This document shows positions 1 through 6,526 of a stretch of DNA of 9,648 bases, piece after piece. Made by a program: the position numbers and the translations under genes. Origin of the DNA: an uncultured Porphyromonas sp. (GTDB lineage Bacteria > Bacteroidota > Bacteroidia > Bacteroidales > Porphyromonadaceae); contig CAMXXM010000037.1 of NCBI GenBank assembly GCA_947253195.1, forward strand, positions 1 through 9,648, in the 5' to 3' direction. How positions within the stretch are numbered: the stretch's first letter is position 1; every line of letters starts with the position of its first letter. A model generated the notes under the pieces. The model was given only the letters and a program-made list of their open reading frames with translations. It did no database searches and was not told the DNA's origin.

Positions 1-67
1 TTTGTGGAGAGATAACTTGTATAGGGTTGGTGAGGGAGTGACCCGCTGTGTATCCGTAGTACTACTT

Positions 68-1564
68 ATGCTTACTAATGATGGAGTCCCCTACGTGGGG
101 TGGACAGGAGAGCGCTTTGTCAGCTTCTTGCCTGAGAAGATGAATCGTCACGGACTGATCGCCGGTGCGACCGGTACCGGTAAGACAGTCACCTGCCAGA
201 TGCTGGCGGAGATCTTTAGCGACCTTGGCAGCTCAGTCTTCCTCGTGGATGCGAAGGGGGATCTGACCGGTATGGGTCAGCGGGGTGGTAATAAGTCTTC
301 CGTCACCAAGCGGGTGGATCAGTATGGTCTGCGGAGCGAGGGGTATGAGGAGAAGGGCTATCCGGTCCGCCTCTGGGATCCCTTCGGAGAGCAGGGTACC
401 CCTATGCGGATGACCATCTCCGGCATCGGACCAATGCTCCTTGAGCGGATCCTTGAGCTCAATGATGTGCAGAGCGGCCTACTGGAGATCGCCTTCCGGG
501 TGGCGGATGATAATGGCCTTCTTCTCTACGACCTGAAGGATCTCCAGGCGATGCTGCGCTACCTTTCGGATCATCGTAAGGAGATCTCCGCCACCTATGG
601 CAATGTCTCCACCGCCTCTGTCGGTGCGATCCAGCGCTCTCTCCTCAGGCTGGAGCGTCAGGGTGGGGAGAGGATATTTGGTATGCCGGACTTTGACCCC
701 AAGGATCTGCTCACCGCAGAGGGAAGGCAGGGGGTGATCAATATCCTGGAGGCGAAGGAGCTGATGAAGTCACCCCGCCTCTACAGCAGCCTGCTGGTAT
801 GGTTGCTGAGCTCCTTCTACGACAACCTCCCGGAGGTCGGTGATCCCGATCATCCGGCGCTGGTCTTCTTCTTCGATGAGGCACATCTGCTTTTCGACGA
901 CATCAATAAGCCATTGCTGGAGAAGCTGACACAGGTGATCAAGCTGATCCGTTCCAAGGGGGTGGGGATCTACTTCATCTCCCAGTCGCCCTCAGACATC
1001 CCCGATGAGGTGCTGGGTCAGCTGGGGAATAAGGTGGTGCATGCCCTGAGGGCTTACACGCCGTCCGATATGAAGCGAGTGAAAGCGGCTGCGGATGCCT
1101 TTCGTCCCAATCCCGCCCTCGATATGACGGAGACGATCCAGGGACTTGGCACAGGTGAGACTGTCGTGAGCTTCCTTGATGAACATGGGGCGCCAAGTAT
1201 CTCGGAGCGGGTGAGTGTGCTACCACCGCAGTCCTATATCGGTCCTTTGACGGATGAGGAGCGTGAGACACTTATCCGTCGGTCGCCTCTGGAGCGTGTC
1301 TACCGCGAGAGCGTCGACCCGAGGAGTGCTTACGAGGATCTGGCAGATCGGGAGGAGCAAGGTCGCCTGGAGGATCAGCAGAGGGCGGAAGCCGAGAGGC
1401 GCGCCAAGGAAACTAAGGCGAGCGCAAAGTCTCAGCAGGACGACTTCTCTGATTTGCTTGGTGGAATACTCAAGTCGGCTACCCGAGCCATGGGGTCAAG
1501 TGCCGGGAGAGAGATCACGAGGTCCATCCTTGGCACTCTCTTAGGCGGTAAGCGACGACGCTAA
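68..1564 (+). CDS. HerA-like ATPase, DUF853/YjgR family
   Basis: This is a P-loop ATPase of the HerA/FtsK-related superfamily, the group that includes E. coli YjgR. Its cellular role is not established; family members are predicted DNA-translocating or nucleic-acid-remodelling ATPases of the cytoplasm. Counting from ATG 68, the sequence shows a Walker A motif GATGTGKT at about residues 33-40, preceded by the family signature MNRHGLIAG, and a Walker B motif FFFDEAH with DEAH at residues 270-273. The C-terminus is a charged, Glu/Arg/Lys-rich, probably coiled segment followed by a Gly-rich tail ending GGKRRR, as is common in this family. The reading frame is open back to the window edge (a TTG lies at 2), but ATG 68 gives 498 residues, close to the roughly 500 of YjgR, and starts just before the conserved N-terminal block. 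The earlier 22 codons look unlike the family. No good Shine-Dalgarno is visible. The family call is firm; the start is likely but not certain. Confidence 0.88.
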   Translation: MLTNDGVPYVGWTGERFVSFLPEKMNRHGLIAGATGTGKTVTCQMLAEIFSDLGSSVFLVDAKGDLTGMGQRGGNKSSVTKRVDQYGLRSEGYEEKGYPVRLWDPFGEQGTPMRMTISGIGPMLLERILELNDVQSGLLEIAFRVADDNGLLLYDLKDLQAMLRYLSDHRKEISATYGNVSTASVGAIQRSLLRLERQGGERIFGMPDFDPKDLLTAEGRQGVINILEAKELMKSPRLYSSLLVWLLSSFYDNLPEVGDPDHPALVFFFDEAHLLFDDINKPLLEKLTQVIKLIRSKGVGIYFISQSPSDIPDEVLGQLGNKVVHALRAYTPSDMKRVKAAADAFRPNPALDMTETIQGLGTGETVVSFLDEHGAPSISERVSVLPPQSYIGPLTDEERETLIRRSPLERVYRESVDPRSAYEDLADREEQGRLEDQQRAEAERRAKETKASAKSQQDDFSDLLGGILKSATRAMGSSAGREITRSILGTLLGGKRRR

Positions 1565-1580
1565 GGGGACTTGTCCTCTT
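1563..1580 (+). terminator. possible weak terminator hairpin after the HerA-like gene
   Basis: An inverted repeat beginning inside the stop codon can form a stem of about 7 bp (AAGGGGA/TCCTCTT-type arms, one G-T pair) around a CTTG loop. It is followed by AAAACAAATTTTAC and not by a clean T-run, so it is a poor intrinsic terminator. It may be a 3'-end-stabilising hairpin or have no function. Confidence 0.3.
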
Positions 1581-1630
1581 AAAACAAATTTTACTTTGGT
1601 CGGGTGGAGTGCAAATTGGCATAAAATCAG

Positions 1631-1638
1631 TACATTTG
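1631..1638 (+). promoter_or_regulatory. -7 box of the probable secDF promoter
   Basis: TACATTTG matches the Bacteroidota -7 consensus TAnnTTTG exactly and lies in the gap between the HerA-like gene and secDF. No convincing TTTG-type -33 box is present 19-21 bp upstream, where the sequence is TGGAGTG. Transcription would start around 1644, giving a leader of roughly 95 nt. The call rests on the box, its strand and its location. Confidence 0.5.
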
Positions 1639-1739
1639 CCAACCGTAAAAGTACCCTGCTCCCACCGTATAGGATGAGGGAGGGGACTGCAAGTGAATGA
1701 CAAAGAAATCAATAATCACTACATACTTATAAGAGACTG

Positions 1740-4700
1740 ATGCAGAATAAAGGCTTAGTAAGGTGGACAACCATCCTCTTAGTACTGATCAGTGCGTACT
1801 ACCTCTCCTTTACGGTAGTGGCATCGATCTATGAGGGTAAGGCTAAGGAGTATGCTGCAGGCGATGTGAATAAGGAGATCGCCTACCTTGACTCCATGGC
1901 TCCTCAGAAGGTTTGGCTTGGCTCCACTCTCAAATCGGTTCGTGAGAATCAGATCGGACTGGGACTCGACCTCAAGGGCGGTATGAATGTCGTCCTGGAG
2001 CTCAACGTGGCTGATGTGCTGGATAACCTCTCCGGTCACAGCCAGGATCCCACATATCGTCAGGCGCTAACCAATGCCATCGCAAGGCAAGACCAGACGC
2101 AGAAGGACTTTGTCTCCCTCTTTGTCGACGAATTCCATAAGCTTGACCCCAACGCTCGTCTGGCTGCCGTCTTTGGCACCCTGAGCAATAAGGAGAGTAT
2201 CAATACCAATAGTAGCGATGACGAGGTGGTCTCCTTCCTCCGTCGCTCGGTCAATGATGCGATCGACAGCTCACACAAGGTGCTGCGCAATCGTATTGAC
2301 CAATTTGGTGTCGTGGCGCCGAATATCCAGAAGCTCGAGGGGAGCAACCGCATCCTCGTGGAGCTACCGGGTATCACTGAGCCGAAGCGTGTGCGCAAGC
2401 TGCTCCAGGGTAGTGCTAATCTTGAGTTCTGGGAGTGCTACCTCGGCTCTGAGGTGGGAGACTATCTCGTCGCTGCCGATCAGGTATTGGCTCGTCTCCA
2501 CTCCAACTCTGAGCGTACTGCTGCAACGGAGGTGACTGAGACTGCTGAGGAGACCTCCGGAGAGGTTGCCGATGCTGTAGAGGCTGCTGCCGACAGTGCC
2601 AAGAGTGCCGCTGAGGCTTTGGCACAGAAGATCGCCGCCGGTTCTGATACGACCGCCGTGGCTGAGACCGCTGAGACGCAGACGGCGTCCAAGGATAATC
2701 CTCTGCTCTCTCGTCTGCAACTCTCCCGTGGTAGCTCTGCTGCCGTGGTCGCTGTGGCCCGTAAGGCTGATCGTGCCGCCATTGACTCTATGCTGAGCCT
2801 GCCTCAGGTAAGGGATGTGTTGCCGCGCGACCTAGTCCTCCGCTGGGGCTCCAAGGAGCTGAGCGAGGGGAGCAATGTCTTTGAGCTGTATGCCCTCAAG
2901 GGCTCTCGCCGTGGCAATGAGCCGGCACTCGCCGGCGACGTGGTCACCAGCGCTAAGAGTGAGATCAATCAACAGCAGGGCCGTCAGGATCCGGGTGTCT
3001 CCATGACTATGAATCCTGAGGGTACTAAGGAGTGGGCTCGCCTGACGAAAGAGAATGTCGGCCGCCCCATCGCAATCGTCCTCGATGACGTGGTCTACTC
3101 TGCACCTAATGTCATCAATGAGATCCCCAATGGTACCTCACAGATCACCGGACACTTTACCGTTGATGAGGCGACCGACCTCGCCAATACCCTCAAGTCG
3201 GGTAAGATGGCTGCCTCTGTACGTATCGTTCAGGAGGATGTCGTGGGGCCGTCTCTCGGTGCTGCTGCCATCAAGGCAGGGGTGATCTCTTTCCTCGTAG
3301 CCCTCGTACTGCTGATGATCTATATGTGCCTCATCTACGGTCTCTTCCCAGGCATCGTAGTTAACTTGGCACTCCTGGTCAATCTCTTCCTCACTCTCGG
3401 TATCCTTGCCTCTATCCATGCCGTCCTGACCCTACCCGGTATTGCCGGTATGGTGCTGACGCTGGGTATGGCGGTGGACGCCAACGTGCTCGTCTTTGAG
3501 CGTATTAAAGAGGAGCTTAAGAAGGGTAAGACAATGCTGAAGTCAATCCAGGAGGGGTATGGCAATGCCTTCTCTGCGATTATTGACTCCAATGTCACCA
3601 CGATTATGACCGGTCTGATCCTCTATTTCTTTGGTTCAGGTGCGATCCGTGGCTTTGCCACCACGCTGATCATCGGTCTGCTGATCTCTCTTCTCACCGC
3701 TGTCTTTATGACTCGTGTCATCTTTGAGACCCGGGCAGAGAAGGGCAAGATGAATGGTGTCACCTTTGAAACCCCGATCTCTCGCCACTTCCTCGAGAAT
3801 ACCCGCGTCGACTTCATCGGTCTCCGCAAGATCGGTCTCACCGTTGCTGTTGTGATCCTTGCGATCGGTGGCGTGATGATGGCCACGATCGGCATCCCGA
3901 GAGGTATTGACTTTACGGGTGGTCGTAACTATGTGGTAAAGTTTGATCACACCGTGACGCCTGCCGAGATCACCTCTCTCGTGAGCCCCGTTCTTGATGG
4001 GCATGTCAGCGTAATCCGCATCACTTCTGAGGATCAGGTACGTATTTCGACCAACTACAAGGTGGAGACCAACACCCCCGAGGTGGACAAGGAGATTGAG
4101 ACTAAGCTCTATGAGAGCCTGCTGTCCCAGCTGCCCCAAGGTACGACCCAGGACCAGTTTGTTGAGCAGAATATCCAGAGCTCTCAGAAGGTGGGTGCCA
4201 GTGTCGCTGATGACATCAAGACCGGTGCCACCATCGCTGTGATCCTCTCCCTGATCGTGATGGGTATCTACATCCTGATCCGCTTCAAGGACTACGCTTT
4301 CTCCGTAGGCGCCTTCGCATCAGTGACTTTCAATACCCTTGTGATCATCGCCTTCTATGCGATCCTCTGGAAGATCATGCCCTTCACCATGGAGATCGAT
4401 ATGAACTTTATCGCTGCCGTGCTGGCGATCATCGGTTACTCGATCAATGATACCATCGTCGTCTTTGACCGTATCCGCGAGGAGCTGAAGTACCACCCCG
4501 ATATGGAGCGCAAGGAGCTCTTCAATCGCTCTCTCAATATCACCCTTACCCGTACGATAAATACCAGTACGAGTACCTTGCTGGTGGTGCTGATGATCTT
4601 CTTCTTCGGAGGTGCCAGCATGAGGAGCTTTACCTTTGCTATCATCCTCGGTATCGTCTTTGGTACACTGAGTACCCTCTTCGTGGCGTCACCGATCGCT

Positions 4701-4760
4701 TGGATGATCAATAACCATAATCACAAGAAGTCTCAGCAGAAGCTTGCCGATCGCCGGTAA
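1740..4760 (+). CDS. secDF: Fused protein translocase subunit SecDF
   Basis: This is the inner-membrane SecDF subunit, which associates with SecYEG and uses the proton motive force to pull preproteins out on the periplasmic side after SecA has pushed them. SecD and SecF are fused in one chain of 1006 residues, the usual arrangement and size in Bacteroidota. In order: TM1 near residues 8-28; the SecD motif GLDLKGG at 75-81; the periplasmic P1 domain; an Ala/Glu/Thr-rich low-complexity linker at about 255-322; a cluster of SecD membrane helices from about 510, with GMAVDAN at 576-582 followed by VLVFERI; then the SecF half, with a TM near 696-717, the motif GIDFTGG at 722-728 and GYSINDT at 899-905 followed by IVVFDRI. 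Asp580 and Asp904 fall in the membrane motifs linked to proton use in this family. The start MQNKG is the form seen in related SecDF proteins; a weak AAGAG lies at 1731-1735. It appears monocistronic, with its own -7 box and terminator. Confidence 0.97.
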   Translation: MQNKGLVRWTTILLVLISAYYLSFTVVASIYEGKAKEYAAGDVNKEIAYLDSMAPQKVWLGSTLKSVRENQIGLGLDLKGGMNVVLELNVADVLDNLSGHSQDPTYRQALTNAIARQDQTQKDFVSLFVDEFHKLDPNARLAAVFGTLSNKESINTNSSDDEVVSFLRRSVNDAIDSSHKVLRNRIDQFGVVAPNIQKLEGSNRILVELPGITEPKRVRKLLQGSANLEFWECYLGSEVGDYLVAADQVLARLHSNSERTAATEVTETAEETSGEVADAVEAAADSAKSAAEALAQKIAAGSDTTAVAETAETQTASKDNPLLSRLQLSRGSSAAVVAVARKADRAAIDSMLSLPQVRDVLPRDLVLRWGSKELSEGSNVFELYALKGSRRGNEPALAGDVVTSAKSEINQQQGRQDPGVSMTMNPEGTKEWARLTKENVGRPIAIVLDDVVYSAPNVINEIPNGTSQITGHFTVDEATDLANTLKSGKMAASVRIVQEDVVGPSLGAAAIKAGVISFLVALVLLMIYMCLIYGLFPGIVVNLALLVNLFLTLGILASIHAVLTLPGIAGMVLTLGMAVDANVLVFERIKEELKKGKTMLKSIQEGYGNAFSAIIDSNVTTIMTGLILYFFGSGAIRGFATTLIIGLLISLLTAVFMTRVIFETRAEKGKMNGVTFETPISRHFLENTRVDFIGLRKIGLTVAVVILAIGGVMMATIGIPRGIDFTGGRNYVVKFDHTVTPAEITSLVSPVLDGHVSVIRITSEDQVRISTNYKVETNTPEVDKEIETKLYESLLSQLPQGTTQDQFVEQNIQSSQKVGASVADDIKTGATIAVILSLIVMGIYILIRFKDYAFSVGAFASVTFNTLVIIAFYAILWKIMPFTMEIDMNFIAAVLAIIGYSINDTIVVFDRIREELKYHPDMERKELFNRSLNITLTRTINTSTSTLLVVLMIFFFGGASMRSFTFAIILGIVFGTLSTLFVASPIAWMINNHNHKKSQQKLADRR

Positions 4761-4782
4761 TCCTTTACACTGAGTATTATCC

Positions 4783-4822
4783 AGTCCGACCTGCCGACTA
4801 CTCGGTGGGTCGGGCTTTTTTA
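4783..4822 (+). terminator. Intrinsic terminator of secDF
   Basis: Arms at 4783-4797 (AGTCCGACCTGCCGA) and 4802-4816 (TCGGTGGGTCGGGCT) form a 15-bp stem with three G-T pairs around a CTAC loop. A run of six T residues follows at 4816-4821. This is a strong rho-independent terminator 22 bp past the secDF stop. Confidence 0.92.
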
Positions 4823-4998
4823 TTCTCCCACATATATAAAAGGTGTCCCGGTGAGTGCTGCTGAGAGATACCGGCTACACGAGGAACTATTGTCTCGTTG
4901 AGTTTTCGAATAGTCTCCTCACTGCAGTGATCCCCACGATCAGACCGGTCGGTCTCTTGCGCACCTCTTCGGATGTACCGTCTTATGGGAAAATAGTA
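4823..4998. other. Gene-free, inverted-repeat-rich intergenic segment
   Basis: No credible gene is seen between the secDF terminator and the promoter of the next gene. The only open frame, from GTG 4855 to 5043, would encode 62 residues unlike any family I recognise and runs through the next promoter. The segment holds several inverted repeats: CCGGT/ACCGG at 4849-4853 and 4870-4874; GAGG-A-ACTATT at 4881-4891 against AATAGT-CT-CCTC at 4909-4920; a perfect 12-bp palindrome TCACTGCAGTGA at 4919-4930; and AGACC/GGTCT at 4942-4955. ACGAG/CTCGT (4879-4883 with 4894-4898) would compete with the second stem. There is no T-run after any of them, and no known riboswitch or small-RNA consensus could be matched. 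Confidence 0.5.
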
Positions 4999-5006
4999 TA
5001 TCTTTG
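4999..5006 (+). promoter_or_regulatory. -7 box of the probable promoter for the outer-membrane protein gene
   Basis: TATCTTTG fits TAnnTTTG and lies 44 bp before the ATG at 5051. This predicts a start near 5012 and a leader of about 40 nt. The expected -33 position reads ATGTACC, not a clear TTTG. Confidence 0.52.
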
Positions 5007-5050
5007 CCTAAACAAGTCACCAATAGATATCAAAGTCAAGTAATAGTCTT

Positions 5051-5629
5051 ATGAACGTAAAAAAGTGGATACTCACTGCGGCTGCTCTGCTGCTCTCTGT
5101 ATCGTTTTCCTCAAGTGCTAAAGCGCAGCAGGTGCTCACGGAGGGTCGTCTCAATGAGGTGAAGATCAATCTCCCCATGGCTCTCGCCGGCAATATCGAG
5201 CTCTCCTATGATCGTATCCTGCTGGAGGATCTGTCGCTTGGCGTCGCAGCCAGTGCCGCTTGGGAGGACTCCTATCCCTACAAGTTTGCGGTTATGCCCT
5301 ATACCCGGTGGTTCTTCTGGAAGCATCGTGGGCAGGACGAGTTCCCCGGTGCCGGCTTTTTCATCGAGGTAAATGCCGGTTTCTTTGATTGCAAGTACAC
5401 CAAGATGACTAACCTCTCTAGTGGCGTGAACGGAGGTCTCAAGATAGATACTGAGGATGCCAACGGCTTTGGAGCCGGTCTCGGTCTCGGCATCGGCTGG
5501 AAGTGGATCTCCAAGAGTGGCTTCGTTGGTGAGATCTATACCGGCGCCGGACGCAACTTCGTCTCCGCAACGAAAGATGCTGTCCCCGCATACATCCGTA
5601 GCGGCATTAGTCTAGGCTATCGCTTCTGA
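5051..5629 (+). CDS. Small outer-membrane beta-barrel protein, function unknown
   Basis: The 192-residue product starts with a Sec signal peptide: Lys-Lys near the N-terminus, a hydrophobic run of about 12 residues, and a probable signal peptidase I site after SSAKA, before QQVL, near residue 25. The mature part of about 167 residues alternates polar with hydrophobic or aromatic residues in short segments (for example IELSYDRIL, MPYTRWFFW, GFFIEVNAGFF, GLGLGIGWKW, EIYTGAGRNF) and ends in SGISLGYRF. A C-terminal Phe in an amphipathic strand is the usual recognition signal for insertion by the BAM complex, so an 8-strand-type barrel in the outer membrane is likely. The layout resembles the DUF3575-like barrels of Bacteroidota, but I cannot confirm that family. 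It is a single-gene unit with its own -7 box and terminator. ATG 5051 puts the signal peptide at the very start; the upstream sequence is A-rich without a Shine-Dalgarno. The barrel call is good; substrate or role is unknown. Confidence 0.8.
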   Translation: MNVKKWILTAAALLLSVSFSSSAKAQQVLTEGRLNEVKINLPMALAGNIELSYDRILLEDLSLGVAASAAWEDSYPYKFAVMPYTRWFFWKHRGQDEFPGAGFFIEVNAGFFDCKYTKMTNLSSGVNGGLKIDTEDANGFGAGLGLGIGWKWISKSGFVGEIYTGAGRNFVSATKDAVPAYIRSGISLGYRF

Positions 5630-5650
5630 TCCTTACAGCTCCATACGTAG

Positions 5651-5698
5651 AGAGTGGGCAGCTTCCCTTTTGATTGGGAGGCTGCCCACTCTTTTTTT
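5651..5698 (+). terminator. Strong intrinsic terminator of the outer-membrane protein gene
   Basis: Arms at 5651-5667 (AGAGTGGGCAGCTTCCC) and 5676-5692 (GGGAGGCTGCCCACTCT) pair over 17 bp with one G-T pair around an 8-nt loop, followed by seven T residues at 5692-5698. It separates two convergent genes. Read on the minus strand, the hairpin has no T-run after it, so it is a full terminator only in the plus direction. Confidence 0.93.
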
Positions 5699-5709
5699 AT
5701 GCCTACTGG

Positions 5710-6414
5710 TTATGGGCGCCTGAAGTCAGTCAGCTCTTTTACGCTCAGCTCTTTTCCCTTCCTCTTCTCCTCCCTATAGAGACCCCTCCCCGGTATGATC
5801 CACTGGGTGACCTCCTCTCGCTCCACCTTCTGCTCTCGCTTGCCCATAACCTTGGCATCAGTCTTGGACACCATTGTGTATGTGCGCACGATCGTAGAGA
5901 CTTCACCGAGAGGCGTCTTCCGTGTCTCTCTCCGGAGGATCTTGTCCCCCTCCATGGTCATGGTGAGGTGGAGATTGAGCAGTCCGAGGAACTTGACCTT
6001 TGCCCTCACCTCCAGTGTCTGATCGGGAAAGGTCTGTCCGGCTGTCCCCTGTAGGGGGAGCATCCTAAAGCGGTCCACACTGAGGCAATTGATCTCGACC
6101 TTGGCAAGCTTAGCAGCCTTACCGCTCATCTTCTGACGCACCAGGGTTCTCAGCTCATCTATTGAGTAGTACATACCGTCTGGCAGCACTAACTCAGATA
6201 TCGGGATCTCGTCCGAGTCGCCCGGTGTGCTGCTCCAGACGTTATTGCCACTGACACGGCGAAGGGTTAGCTGCTCGGTCGAGCTTTTCCCATCCTTCCC
6301 GGTCGTCGTATAGGTTGCCTGGGTGCCAATAGGATCAGAGGGGATAAAGATCTGTGCGGATGCCGTGAGTGCTGTAAGCAGTAGCGGCAGTAGAGTGATG
6401 ATCAGTTTTCTCAT
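5710..6414 (-). CDS. Exported protein resembling DUF3108/TapB-like proteins
   Basis: The product from ATG 6414 is 234 residues. It begins with a clear signal peptide: MRK, then a Leu-rich hydrophobic core, and cleavage after TASA, before QIFIP, near residue 20. An in-frame ATG at 6477 would add 21 residues but lies inside the ppdK terminator hairpin and upstream of the -7 box, so it is rejected. The mature protein opens with IPSDPIGTQATYTTTGKDGK, a segment like the start of DUF3108/TapB-like periplasmic proteins (an opening Pro-x-x-x-Gly-Thr block, then a Lys/Gly-rich turn). Its second half has TPLGEV and ends with a GRGLYREEKRKGKELSVKEL segment, where such proteins have a GVGLV...KGKL-type end. 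The structure is probably beta-rich and periplasmic or surface-associated. No catalytic motif is visible. The gene faces the barrel gene tail to tail and has its own promoter. The family assignment is tentative, made from remembered resemblance. Confidence 0.68.
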   Translation of the reverse strand: MRKLIITLLPLLLTALTASAQIFIPSDPIGTQATYTTTGKDGKSSTEQLTLRRVSGNNVWSSTPGDSDEIPISELVLPDGMYYSIDELRTLVRQKMSGKAAKLAKVEINCLSVDRFRMLPLQGTAGQTFPDQTLEVRAKVKFLGLLNLHLTMTMEGDKILRRETRKTPLGEVSTIVRTYTMVSKTDAKVMGKREQKVEREEVTQWIIPGRGLYREEKRKGKELSVKELTDFRRP

Positions 6415-6444
6415 ATCAGTTTCTTGCTTCGTGACTTGATATGC

Positions 6445-6452
6445 CAAATGTA
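6445..6452 (-). promoter_or_regulatory. -7 box of the promoter for the DUF3108-like gene
   Basis: On the minus strand TACATTTG is an exact TAnnTTTG match, identical to the secDF box. It lies 30 bp before the ATG at 6414 and just 2 bp past the T-run of the ppdK terminator. The -33 region would fall inside that hairpin (GGTGGGG on the minus strand) and is not a good match. A start near 6439 would leave a leader of about 25 nt. Confidence 0.55.
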
Positions 6453-6454
6453 GC

Positions 6455-6497
6455 AAAAAAGAGAGGAGCTGCCCCACCTGACTGGGACAGCTCCTCT
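6455..6497 (-). terminator. Intrinsic terminator of ppdK
   Basis: On the minus strand AGAGGAGCTGTCCC (6497-6484) pairs with GGGGCAGCTCCTCT (6475-6462) over 14 bp with one G-T pair around an 8-nt loop. One C and then six T residues (6460-6455) follow. It lies 29 bp past the ppdK stop. Confidence 0.92.
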
Positions 6498-6526
6498 TGT
6501 CTTACCTCAGAGTGAGACTAATAGTG

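Noticed and set aside
1591..1598. TTACTTTG as an alternative secDF -7 box
   Set aside because: It differs from TAnnTTTG at the important second position, and a perfect box lies 33 bp further downstream.
4838..4920. Possible TPP riboswitch, because of GGTG...GCTGAGAGATACC
   Set aside because: The second half of the THI element (ACCTGAT...GGATAATGCCAGCG...AGGGA) is absent, and the downstream gene encodes a barrel protein expressed from a promoter after this segment.
4896..4920. tRNA T-arm-like TTCGAAT
   Set aside because: The flanking bases do not form a 5-bp T-stem and no acceptor, D or anticodon arms can be built around it.
4855..5043. 62-codon frame starting at GTG between secDF and the barrel gene
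   Set aside because: It has no homology I recognise, runs through a block of inverted repeats and the -7 box of the next gene, and has no ribosome binding site.
5674..6054. 126-codon plus-strand frame opposite the DUF3108-like gene
   Set aside because: It starts inside the loop of a terminator hairpin and is antisense to a gene with a clear signal peptide, promoter and consistent coding character.
6415..6477. Upstream ATG at 6477 for the DUF3108-like gene
   Set aside because: It lies inside the ppdK terminator hairpin and upstream of the promoter box, and it would put 21 residues in front of a clear signal peptide.
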